A stretch of DNA of 14,310 nt from an uncultured Bacteroides sp. (GTDB lineage: Bacteria; Bacteroidota; Bacteroidia; Bacteroidales; Bacteroidaceae). Of the stretch, positions 7,007 through 14,090 are shown piece after piece. How positions within the stretch are numbered: the stretch's first letter is position 1; every line of letters starts with the position of its first letter. Under the pieces are notes generated by a model that was given only the letters and a program-made list of their open reading frames with translations, was not told where the DNA came from and did not search any database. Location: assembly GCF_958445495.1 (NCBI RefSeq), contig NZ_CAUCSQ010000078.1:1-14310 (forward strand), given 5' to 3'. A program made the position numbers and the translations under genes.

Positions 7007-8066
7007 AGGCTTTCCTGATATAATCGACAATCCACTGCCCCACTTCTTTCGTTCCGTATTTAGCGCCGCCGGCCACCTGAATCTCCGGAGTACGTACATT
7101 GGCGTCCAAAGAAGCGTCCACCGCCTTACGAATCAACGCCCCTTCTTCTTTACAATCAAAATACTCGAACAACATAGCAACAGAAAGAATCTGCGCCAAC
7201 GGATTAGCGATATTCAAACCTTTGGCTTGCGGCCATGAACCGTGGATAGGCTCGAAAACCGGTGTGCTTTCACCCGTAGAGGCAGACGGCAACAATCCCA
7301 TAGAACCACTGATTACGGAACCCTCATCCGTCAGAATATCACCGAACGTATTTTCAGTTACCATCACATCAAAGAAAGTAGGTTCCTGAATCATACGCAT
7401 GGCAGCATTGTCAACAAACATATAATCCGTTGTCACTTCCGGATAGTCCGGAGCCATTTCCTGTGCAATCTGACGCCACAGGCGGGAAGAAGCCAACACA
7501 TTCGCCTTATCCACCACAGTCAAGTGTTTTCTGCGTTTCATCGCATATTCAAAACTAACTTTCAGGATACGTTCGATTTCCGGACGAGTATAATAATTCG
7601 TATCATAAGCCTTATCGTTATCCTGGTATTTCTCACCGAAATACATTCCTCCGGTCAATTCACGGATACAAATAAAATCAGCGTTCTCCACCAACTCCGC
7701 ACGCAAGGGAGACTTATGAATCAGACATTTGAAAGTCTGTACAGGACGGATATTCGCAAAAAGCCCCAGTTTCTTACGCATCGCCAACAATCCCTGTTCC
7801 GGACGGACCTTAGCGGTAGGGGCGTTGTCAAACTTAGGGTCACCTACGGCAGAAAACAAAACCGCATCCGCATTCTTACAAACCTGGAAAGTCTCTTCCG
7901 GAAACGGGTCTCCCACTTTATCAATCGCATCAGCACCACAGATTGCATATTCGTAACTTACTTTGTGACCGAACTTCTCGCAAACGGCACTCATCACCTC
8001 CACACCTTGTACAGAGATTTCCGGCCCGATGCCGTCACCTGCTAATACAGCAATTTTAAAATCCAT
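7005..8066 (-). CDS. leuB: 3-isopropylmalate dehydrogenase
   Basis: NAD-dependent beta-decarboxylating dehydrogenase of 353 residues, the normal LeuB length. It converts 3-isopropylmalate to 2-oxoisocaproate in leucine synthesis. The family signatures are GDGIGPE at the N terminus, RELTGGMYFGE, the metal/substrate segment DNAAMRMIQEP...NTFGDILTDE, and the NAD-site segment FEPIHGSWPQAKGLNIANPLAQ. It is the last gene of the leu operon, 61 bp after the cimA-like gene, and is followed by the terminator at 6841-6888. Next to a citramalate synthase it probably also oxidises erythro-3-methylmalate to 2-oxobutyrate, as LeuB does in organisms that use that route; this part is inference. Confidence 0.96.
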   Translation of the reverse strand: MDFKIAVLAGDGIGPEISVQGVEVMSAVCEKFGHKVSYEYAICGADAIDKVGDPFPEETFQVCKNADAVLFSAVGDPKFDNAPTAKVRPEQGLLAMRKKLGLFANIRPVQTFKCLIHKSPLRAELVENADFICIRELTGGMYFGEKYQDNDKAYDTNYYTRPEIERILKVSFEYAMKRRKHLTVVDKANVLASSRLWRQIAQEMAPDYPEVTTDYMFVDNAAMRMIQEPTFFDVMVTENTFGDILTDEGSVISGSMGLLPSASTGESTPVFEPIHGSWPQAKGLNIANPLAQILSVAMLFEYFDCKEEGALIRKAVDASLDANVRTPEIQVAGGAKYGTKEVGQWIVDYIRKA

Positions 8067-8127
8067 AATCGTTAATTCTTCTATTTATATATACTTATAA
8101 AAACTTTCCCGGACAAGCCGTTTCTTA

Positions 8128-9672
8128 CTATCCCTTCGCATATTCATCTTCAATAAGATTCAGCATCTTCATAGTCGCTTTAATGGCAGCCTCCGTCTGG
8201 TCGGCATCCAGTCCGCGGGTACGGAACACCTGTTCGTCATAACTCCACGTAATGACCGTTTGCACGAACGCATCCGTACGCCCGCCGGGAGGAATACTCA
8301 CAGCGTAATTAGTCAGCATCGGGAACTTACGCCCCAATGTTATCTTATAGATTTTACGCAATGCACGCACAAAAGCATCGTATTGACCGTCACCGCTCGA
8401 ACTTTCTTCATACTCCTTTCCATCGACCTCTATCTTTAAAGTAGCCATCGGTTTCAGGCCATGAGCCAAATTCAGAATATAACTTTTCAACCGGACTTTC
8501 TCACCGACCGCCCCATGCTTCAACACATCAGACACGATATAAGGCAAATCCTCCTGAGTAACCAGTTCTTTCTTATCCCCCAGCTCGATAATGCGTTCCG
8601 TCACCTTACGCATGGATTCCTCATCCAGCTCCAGTCCGAGGTCTTCCAGATTTTTACGTATATTCGCCTTGCCGCTCGTTTTTCCCAACGCATATTCGCG
8701 CTTACGCCCAAACCGTTCGGGAAGCAAATCATTACAATACAGATTATTCTTGTTATCGCCGTCGGCATGCACACCTGCGACCTGGGTAAAGACATTCTCA
8801 CCCACAATCGGCTTGTTGGCAGGAATTACAATGCCTGAGTAAGATTCTACCACACGGCTGACATCATTCAAACGGCTCTCATCGATATTAGTCACCGCAT
8901 TGAAGTGGTCCTTCAAAATGGCCTGAACACTTGCCAAAGGTGCGTTTCCCGCCCTTTCACCCAATCCGTTGATGGTAGTATGCAAACCTTTGACACCGCT
9001 CAACACGGCTGCCAGCACATTACTTACCGCCAAATCATAATCATTGTGGGCATGGAAATCAAAATGAGTATCCGGATAACGTTTCTTCATCTTCCGCATA
9101 TACTCTATCACCTGCAGAGGATTCAAAATCCCTAACGTATCAGGCAGCATGAAACGCTTGATACTCGTATTCTTCAAACCATCCACTAACTGGAACACAT
9201 ATTCGGGAGAGTCTTTCATCCCGTTGCTCCAGTCCTCCAGGTAGACATTGACGGAAATATCCTGTTCGTCGGCATAATGCACGACATGGATGATGTCTTC
9301 TATATGCTCTTCCGGAGTCTTCTTTAACTGCTGCGTACAGTGCTTTAACGAACCTTTGCAAAGGAGATTGATTACGCGGCAGCCGGTATGCTGTATCCAG
9401 TCTACCGAAGTACGGCCGTCCACAAATCCCAGCACCTCTACCTTATGGAGCATATTGCGGCGGGCAGCCCAGTCACATATCATCTTCACAGCTTCAAATT
9501 CACCTTCCGACACACGCGCTGAGGCCACCTCTACCCGGTCTACCCTCAAATCCTCCAACAGCAAACGGGCGATCATTAGTTTTTCATGGGGCACAAAAGA
9601 CACTCCGCTGGTTTGCTCACCGTCGCGGAGCGTAGTGTCCATGATTTCTATTTTGACGCCTTCTTTTCCCAT
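8128..9672 (-). CDS. cimA: (R)-citramalate synthase, LeuA-like
   Basis: DRE-TIM-barrel acyltransferase of 514 residues: a catalytic barrel with DTTLRDGEQ (R16, D17) and the metal ligands H207 and H209 in HAHND, a linker (GVHADGD region), and a C-terminal LeuA-type regulatory domain from about residue 395. It is usually annotated as a second 2-isopropylmalate synthase. Leptospira interrogans citramalate synthase is reported, from memory, to select pyruvate through L81, L104 and Y144. All three are present here at the same numbers (EVLGFVDG, INLLCKGS, NVYLEDWS), and long stretches such as VDRVEVASARVS resemble that enzyme. The likely reaction is pyruvate plus acetyl-CoA to (R)-citramalate, the first step of threonine-independent isoleucine synthesis. 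The start overlaps the end of leuD by 25 bp, suggesting translational coupling. The gene ends in tandem stops TAG TAA. The main alternative is a true LeuA paralogue. Confidence 0.8.
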   Translation of the reverse strand: MGKEGVKIEIMDTTLRDGEQTSGVSFVPHEKLMIARLLLEDLRVDRVEVASARVSEGEFEAVKMICDWAARRNMLHKVEVLGFVDGRTSVDWIQHTGCRVINLLCKGSLKHCTQQLKKTPEEHIEDIIHVVHYADEQDISVNVYLEDWSNGMKDSPEYVFQLVDGLKNTSIKRFMLPDTLGILNPLQVIEYMRKMKKRYPDTHFDFHAHNDYDLAVSNVLAAVLSGVKGLHTTINGLGERAGNAPLASVQAILKDHFNAVTNIDESRLNDVSRVVESYSGIVIPANKPIVGENVFTQVAGVHADGDNKNNLYCNDLLPERFGRKREYALGKTSGKANIRKNLEDLGLELDEESMRKVTERIIELGDKKELVTQEDLPYIVSDVLKHGAVGEKVRLKSYILNLAHGLKPMATLKIEVDGKEYEESSSGDGQYDAFVRALRKIYKITLGRKFPMLTNYAVSIPPGGRTDAFVQTVITWSYDEQVFRTRGLDADQTEAAIKATMKMLNLIEDEYAKG

Positions 9673-10250
9673 TCTTCTATCTTATCTTTATTACTCAACA
9701 AAAAATCGATGTCGTCCAACCCGTTCATCAGACAATGTTTCTTATAAGCGTTGATTTCAAAATGCTCACTCTTGCCTGTCGCCTTATTCGTAATGGTCTG
9801 TTCCGGAAGATTCACTTCCACTTCCATCTTCGGGTCAGCATAAACGGAATCGAACAATTCCTGAAGGAATTCTTCTGTAACAACTACCGGAAGTACAAAA
9901 TTGTTCAATTCATTGTTTTTGTGAATATCCGCAAAGAAACTGGACACTACCACCCGAAACCCATAACCGGCAATGGCCCAGGCAGCGTGCTCACGGCTTG
10001 AACCGGAACCGAAATTCTTACCCGCCACCAATATCTGCCCTCCGTAAGTCGGGTCATTCAAGACAAAATCCTTATTCAGAGAACCATCAGCGTTATAACG
10101 CCAGTCACGGAACAGATTGTCACCGAAAAACTTTTCTTCACGAGTAGTCGCTTTCAAAAAACGGGCCGGAATAATCTGGTCTGTATCTACATTTTCTAAA
10201 GGAAGAGGTACACAAGTACTTGTTATTATGTTAAATTTAATCTTAGCCAT
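9648..10250 (-). CDS. leuD: 3-isopropylmalate dehydratase, small subunit
   Basis: Aconitase-family swivel-domain subunit of 200 residues that pairs with LeuC to isomerise 2- to 3-isopropylmalate. Seen motifs are the N-terminal VDTDQIIPARFLK and the substrate-binding loop NFGSGSSREHAAW. Length is typical of the LeuD class found with single-subunit LeuC. It starts 122 bp after leuC and overlaps the next gene by 25 bp. With a citramalate synthase next door, LeuCD probably also isomerises citramalate (inference). Confidence 0.96.
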   Translation of the reverse strand: MAKIKFNIITSTCVPLPLENVDTDQIIPARFLKATTREEKFFGDNLFRDWRYNADGSLNKDFVLNDPTYGGQILVAGKNFGSGSSREHAAWAIAGYGFRVVVSSFFADIHKNNELNNFVLPVVVTEEFLQELFDSVYADPKMEVEVNLPEQTITNKATGKSEHFEINAYKKHCLMNGLDDIDFLLSNKDKIEEWEKKASK

Positions 10251-10340
10251 CTCAATAGTTACAATTTAAATATTTAAATCCATCTACCGGTAATTCATCG
10301 GAAACCGCTCCCCGGAACAAAACGCCCCAAATAACGCGGT

Positions 10341-10370
10341 TAACTGCAAACTGCAAACGGTAAACAGTTA
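10341..10370. repeat. Repeat in the leuC-leuD gap
   Basis: Inverted arms TAACTG (10341-10346) and CAGTTA (10365-10370) enclose two tandem ACTGCAA units. It sits directly after the leuC stop in a 122-bp gap, longer than the other gaps of the operon. It may be an mRNA processing or stability element, or a copy of a dispersed repeat. No T tract follows, so it is not a standard terminator. Confidence 0.35.
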
Positions 10371-10372
10371 TA

Positions 10373-11767
10373 TCACATTAATTCTCTCGGATCGGTAATC
10401 ACCCCTGTCACCGCTGCTGCTGCCGCAACCAGCGGACTAGCCAGCAGGGTACGCGCTCCCGGTCCCTGGCGCCCTTCAAAGTTACGGTTACTGGTAGATA
10501 CCGAATACTTACCGGCAGGAATCTTATCATCATTCATCGCCAGGCAAGCGGAACACCCCGGCTGGCGAATTGCAAAACCTGCCTCTGCCAATATCTTGTC
10601 AATTCCTTCTTTACGAATCTGCGCATCTACCATCCATGACCCCGGTACCAGCCAGGCAACCACGTTTTCAGCCTTCTTACGTCCCTTCACAAGGGAGGCA
10701 AACGCCCGGAAGTCCTCAATACGGCCATTTGTACAAGCTCCTAGAAACACATAATCAATTTTCTTACCCAGCAAAGACTCGCCTGGCCGGAATCCCATAT
10801 AATCCAATGATTTCTTAAAAGAAATCTGAGCAGCCTCTCCCATTCCTTCCGTAGTAGGAATACATTGAGTAATCCCCATACCCATTCCCGGATTAGTGCC
10901 GTAAGTAATCATCGGCTCAATATCAGACGCACTGAAACGGACTTCTTTATCGAATACGGCATCATCATCACTTTTCAGCGTCTTCCAATATTCCACGGCT
11001 TTGTCCCATGCCTCACCCTGCGGCGCATTCTCACGCCCTTTGATGTATTCGAAAGTCACCTCATCCGGAGCGACCATGCCGCCGCGCGCACCCATTTCGA
11101 TAGAAAGGTTGCAAAGAGTCAGACGCCCCTCCATTGTCAGGCTGCGGATGGCAGAACCGGCATATTCCACAAAGTATCCGGTAGCACCGCTCGTAGTCAT
11201 TTTAGACATCATATAAAGGGCTACATCCTTTGCTGTCACTCCTTTCCCCAATTCACCGTCTACCGTGATACGCATTGTCTTCGGCCTCGACTGGAGAATA
11301 CACTGCGACGCCAGCACCATTTCCACTTCACTGGTACCTATGCCGAAAGCAATCGCTCCCATAGCTCCATGAGTGGAAGTATGCGAATCGCCGCAAACAA
11401 TTGTCATCCCCGGCAAAGTCAAACCGCGTTCCGGACCTACCACGTGGATAATGCCATTCTTCGGATGCATCATGCCGAAATGTGTCAATCCGAAATCTTT
11501 GGCATTTTTAGCCAATGCATCCACCTGCGTCTTGGAAACCGGATCTTCAATCGGTTTATCCTGGTCGTGCGTCGGAGTATTATGGTCGGGCATACAGAAC
11601 ACCTTTTCCGGACGTAACACCTTGATTCCACGTTCACGCAATCCCGCAAAAGCCTGCGGGCTAGTTACCTCGTGACAATATAAACGGTCAATATAAAGCT
11701 GCGTCGGACCATCTTCCACAGTAGTCACCACATGGGCATCCCATATTTTATCAAATAATGTATTCAT
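10373..11767 (-). CDS. leuC: 3-isopropylmalate dehydratase, large subunit
   Basis: Aconitase-family [4Fe-4S] subunit of 464 residues, the usual length for bacterial LeuC. The cluster ligands are C345 in GACTNGR and C405 and C408 in PGCSACLAMND. The segments MPDHNTPTHDQ and CGDSHTSTHGAMGAIAFGIG are characteristic. It works as a heterodimer with LeuD in the cytoplasm and is oxygen-sensitive in most organisms. It is the second structural gene of the operon, 84 bp after leuA. Confidence 0.97.
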   Translation of the reverse strand: MNTLFDKIWDAHVVTTVEDGPTQLYIDRLYCHEVTSPQAFAGLRERGIKVLRPEKVFCMPDHNTPTHDQDKPIEDPVSKTQVDALAKNAKDFGLTHFGMMHPKNGIIHVVGPERGLTLPGMTIVCGDSHTSTHGAMGAIAFGIGTSEVEMVLASQCILQSRPKTMRITVDGELGKGVTAKDVALYMMSKMTTSGATGYFVEYAGSAIRSLTMEGRLTLCNLSIEMGARGGMVAPDEVTFEYIKGRENAPQGEAWDKAVEYWKTLKSDDDAVFDKEVRFSASDIEPMITYGTNPGMGMGITQCIPTTEGMGEAAQISFKKSLDYMGFRPGESLLGKKIDYVFLGACTNGRIEDFRAFASLVKGRKKAENVVAWLVPGSWMVDAQIRKEGIDKILAEAGFAIRQPGCSACLAMNDDKIPAGKYSVSTSNRNFEGRQGPGARTLLASPLVAAAAAVTGVITDPRELM

Positions 11768-11851
11768 CTGTTTTTACTTGCTATTTTACTAATTACTATT
11801 TATCATCTCTGCTAACCGCACATTTGCAATACGTCTGTCAATACTTCTTTT

Positions 11852-13348
11852 TTATGACTTGAATTTGTTGATACAATCGATATAAGCCTCTATCGAAGCA
11901 GCGATAATATCCGTATTAGCCCCGAAACCGTAATAAATCTGATTGTCATATTCCACTTGCATGTGAACCTTACCCACATCATCGCTTCCTTTGCTAATTG
12001 CCTGAATAGTAAACTCCTTCAAAGTCATGTGACGGTCCACAATTTTCTTCAATGCTTTGATAGCGGCATCCACCGGGCCATTACCGCTCGCACAAGCTTC
12101 AAACTTCTCACCGGAAATGTTCAATCCCAAACTGGCAACCGAACGTACGCCAACCCCGCTAGTCACCTGTAAATAATCCAGCTTAATACGATGATTCAGG
12201 CTACGGTCCGCACCGGCCAGTACCAGAATATCATCATCATTGATATCCTTCTTCTTATCCGCCAGCTTCAAGAATTCCTCATAAACTTTATCCAGTTTTT
12301 CCTGGCTCAGGCTAACCCCCAAAATAGAAAGGCGGTTCTTCAATGCCGCACGTCCGCTACGGGCTGTCAATACGATGGAATTATCGTCAATACCGACATC
12401 ATGCGGATCAATAATCTCGTAAGTCTGCACGTTCTTCAACACGCCATCCTGATGAATACCGGAAGAATGGGCAAAAGCGTTACGACCGACAATCGCCTTA
12501 TTCGGCTGTACAGGCATATTCATCAAACTGGATACCATACGGCTTGTCGGATAGATTTTCTGCGTATTGATATTTGTCTGAATATCTATTTCATGATGGC
12601 TCTTGATAATCATTGCAATCTCTTCAAGTGCCGTGTTTCCGGCACGCTCACCGATACCGTTGATAGTAACTTCCACCTGACGCGCACCGTTCAACACCCC
12701 TGCTATCGTATTCGCCGTCGCCATCCCCAAATCATTGTGGCAATGAGTAGAAATCACCGCATTCTCAATTCCATCCACATGGTCAATCAGATATTTAATC
12801 TTGGCACCATATTCCGAAGGCAGGCAGTAACCGGTTGTATCCGGAATATTCACCACCGTAGCGCCAGCTTTTATAACAGCCTCTATTACACGAGCCAGAT
12901 ACTCATTGTCCGTACGGCCCGCATCCTCCGCATAAAATTCCACATCATCCACAAAGCGGCGTGCATATTTCACGGCGGCCACAGCACGCTCGATTATTTC
13001 CTCACGATTCGAATTGAACTTATATTTAATATGCGAATCGGAGGTTCCGATACCCGTATGAATACGTTTATGCTTAGCAAATTTCAGCGCATCCACAGCG
13101 ACATCAATATCTTTCTGAACCGCGCGGGTCAAAGCACAAATCGTAGGCCATGTCACCGCTTTAGAAATTTCAATTACCGAATTAAAGTCTCCCGGACTCG
13201 AAATCGGAAAACCAGCTTCGATTACATCTACTCCCAAAGCTTCCAACGCTTTCGCTACCTGAATCTTTTCTACTGTATTCAACTGGCATCCCGGAACCTG
13301 TTCACCATCACGAAGAGTGGTATCAAAAATAAATAACCTATTGTCCAT
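11852..13348 (-). CDS. leuA: 2-isopropylmalate synthase
   Basis: First committed enzyme of leucine synthesis: 2-oxoisovalerate plus acetyl-CoA gives 2-isopropylmalate. It has 498 residues. The catalytic barrel carries DTTLRDGEQVPG (R13, D14) and the metal ligands H202 and H204 in HCHND. INGIGERAGNTALEE and NAFAHSSGIHQDGVLK follow, then a C-terminal regulatory domain (from about residue 380, with SGNGPVDAAIKALKKI) that normally binds leucine for feedback inhibition. The pocket differs from that of the neighbouring LeuA-like enzyme, with VEFYAEDAGR where that enzyme has NVYLEDWSNG. It is the first structural gene of the operon, starting 32 bases after the attenuator hairpin. No Shine-Dalgarno sequence is evident, as is common in this phylum. 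Confidence 0.97.
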   Translation of the reverse strand: MDNRLFIFDTTLRDGEQVPGCQLNTVEKIQVAKALEALGVDVIEAGFPISSPGDFNSVIEISKAVTWPTICALTRAVQKDIDVAVDALKFAKHKRIHTGIGTSDSHIKYKFNSNREEIIERAVAAVKYARRFVDDVEFYAEDAGRTDNEYLARVIEAVIKAGATVVNIPDTTGYCLPSEYGAKIKYLIDHVDGIENAVISTHCHNDLGMATANTIAGVLNGARQVEVTINGIGERAGNTALEEIAMIIKSHHEIDIQTNINTQKIYPTSRMVSSLMNMPVQPNKAIVGRNAFAHSSGIHQDGVLKNVQTYEIIDPHDVGIDDNSIVLTARSGRAALKNRLSILGVSLSQEKLDKVYEEFLKLADKKKDINDDDILVLAGADRSLNHRIKLDYLQVTSGVGVRSVASLGLNISGEKFEACASGNGPVDAAIKALKKIVDRHMTLKEFTIQAISKGSDDVGKVHMQVEYDNQIYYGFGANTDIIAASIEAYIDCINKFKS

Positions 13349-13379
13349 TTTTATTATATTATGTAATTATTGCAACATT

Positions 13380-13416
13380 AAAAAAGCCTTTCGCACTTGG
13401 AAGTGAGAAAGGCTTT
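13380..13416 (-). terminator. Attenuator terminator upstream of leuA
   Basis: On the - strand the arms AAAGCCTTTC and GAAAGGCTTT pair perfectly. One mismatch and a second CACTT/AAGTG stem close the loop, and a run of six T follows. It is an intrinsic terminator placed between the promoter and leuA, so transcription must pass it to reach the operon. Confidence 0.9.
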
Positions 13417-13479
13417 CGTATATCTTCATCATACACATTTACGCACAGCACTCACTTCCACTAACCTTTGATAGTAGAA
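13398..13479 (-). promoter_or_regulatory. Mutually exclusive leader structures (protector / antiterminator)
   Basis: On the - strand, TGGAAGTGAG (13460-13451), near the end of the leader ORF, is perfectly complementary to CTCACTTCCA (13407-13398) in the 5' arm of the terminator, giving a 10-bp antiterminator. The same segment can instead form an 8-bp hairpin (one G-U pair) with TTCTACTA (13479-13472), which contains leader codons 16 and 17, both CTA. A ribosome stalled on those codons would hide the protector arm and free the antiterminator. A ribosome at the stop codon would cover the antiterminator segment and let the terminator form. This is the classical ribosome-mediated attenuation layout. 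The pairings are seen in the sequence; the mechanism is inferred. Confidence 0.8.
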
Positions 13480-13522
13480 TAATAATACCGCACAGTAGAA
13501 TATGTATAAACATCTGATTCAT
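13439..13522 (-). CDS. Leu/Ile leader peptide of the leu operon
   Basis: A 27-codon ORF starting with ATG at 13522 and ending with TAA, located between the promoter and the attenuator hairpin. The peptide begins MNQMFIH, then has the core ILLCGIIILL, and ends SECCA. It contains five Ile codons (one ATA, four ATT), four Leu codons (three CTA, one CTG) and one Val codon. Such clustering of the end-product amino acids of the operon is the hallmark of attenuator leader peptides. A purine-rich AAAAGAGACAAAG precedes the ATG. By analogy it could be called leuL. It has no likely role beyond sensing charged tRNA-Leu and tRNA-Ile. Confidence 0.82.
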   Translation of the reverse strand: MNQMFIHILLCGIIILLSKVSGSECCA

Positions 13523-13549
13523 CTTTGTCTCTTTTATTGTTTGACGGTG

Positions 13550-13580
13550 CAAAGGTATAGATAATTTCTTTACCACCAAA
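13550..13580 (-). promoter_or_regulatory. leu operon promoter
   Basis: On the - strand, the -33 element TTTG (13580-13577) and the -7 element TACCTTTG (13557-13550) are separated by 19 bp, an excellent match to the Bacteroides sigma-ABfr consensus. The expected transcript starts a few bases beyond the -7 box, giving a leader of roughly 195 bases before leuA. Sequence upstream (to about 13650) is very AT-rich with A and T tracts, which could act as an UP-like element. Confidence 0.8.
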
Positions 13581-13682
13581 TAATACGTTACTTTTTTATC
13601 GAAAAAAATTTCATTTCATAAGCTAAAATGATTTTTTATAAATAATATATCACAGAGAAAGAAGGAAAAGCCACCAAACAGA

Positions 13683-13721
13683 AAGAGGGAACGGAGTATA
13701 TCAGACACCCCGTTCCCTCTT
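13683..13721 (-). terminator. Terminator of the Cys-rich lipoprotein gene
   Basis: Perfect 12-bp stem AAGAGGGAACGG/CCGTTCCCTCTT with a 15-base loop, 25 bases after the stop codon. On the - strand it is followed by TCTGTTTGG, only a modest U tract. It separates this gene from the leu promoter. Confidence 0.7.
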
Positions 13722-13746
13722 CTTATCGTTCTAAATCAACAGATTA

Positions 13747-14010
13747 CTACTTCTTATCGCAGCATTCTTTCTTCTCAGCACAATCAGCTTTCTTATCGCA
13801 AGCTGTAGCGCAAGAATCCTTAGCCTGGCAACAAGAATCATTTACTTGACAGCAGGAATCAGCCTTTTCAATAACAGCAGCTTCTACAGTCTCTACGGCA
13901 GCCCCTTCACCTTCGGAAGAAGCAGCATTAGTTGTTTTATTACCAGAACATGAAATCATCGCAACAGAGAATGTTACTGCTACGGCAGCCAAAAACAATT
14001 TAGTTTTCAT
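13747..14010 (-). CDS. Small Cys-rich lipoprotein of unknown function
   Basis: Protein of 87 residues from the ATG at 14010; a TTG three codons upstream is a less likely start. It has a lipoprotein signal: MKTK, a hydrophobic stretch, then AMISC-SGNK, with C21 as the lipidation site. Next comes a low-complexity Ala/Glu linker (about 28-50). The tail has nine cysteines (C53, C54, C60, C61, C67, C71, C77, C83, C84) in short repeats such as DSCCQ (twice), mixed with Lys, Asp and Glu. The spacing resembles metal-binding or heavily disulfide-bonded tails, but I recognise no family. It has its own promoter and terminator and is unlikely to belong to the leu operon. Confidence 0.8.
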   Translation of the reverse strand: MKTKLFLAAVAVTFSVAMISCSGNKTTNAASSEGEGAAVETVEAAVIEKADSCCQVNDSCCQAKDSCATACDKKADCAEKKECCDKK

Positions 14011-14056
14011 ACTTTTCAAAATTTGCTTTAAACGTTTAATAAATAATTATCGGGCA

Positions 14057-14088
14057 CAAATATAATCTAAATTTCCTTGGAATCCAAA
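14057..14088 (-). promoter_or_regulatory. Promoter of the Cys-rich lipoprotein gene
   Basis: On the - strand, TTTG (14088-14085) and TATATTTG (14064-14057) are separated by 20 bp, a very good match to the Bacteroides -33/-7 consensus. The box lies 46 bases before the ATG. Confidence 0.75.
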
Positions 14089-14090
14089 CA

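Noticed and set aside
6785..7099. Open frame of 104 codons on the - strand overlapping the end of leuB.
   Set aside because: It starts within leuB and contains the strong terminator hairpin, so it is not a working gene as a whole. The middle part is kept as a possible remnant.
7242..8045. Open frame of 267 codons on the + strand opposite leuB.
   Set aside because: Antisense shadow of leuB with no family signature.
12191..13336. Long open frame (381 codons) on the + strand opposite leuA.
   Set aside because: Antisense shadow of a strongly conserved gene. It reads as His/Asn/Ile/Arg-rich, non-protein-like sequence and has no promoter.
13367..13438. A second short ORF beginning at an ATG immediately after the leader stop (TAAATG) and running through the terminator.
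   Set aside because: It shows no amino acid bias and spans the hairpin. It is most likely chance, although re-initiation there could affect terminator folding.
13349..13560. T-box or metabolite riboswitch upstream of leuA.
   Set aside because: The leader is short, has no T-box-type conserved segment and is mostly occupied by the leader ORF. The peptide-based attenuator explains it better.
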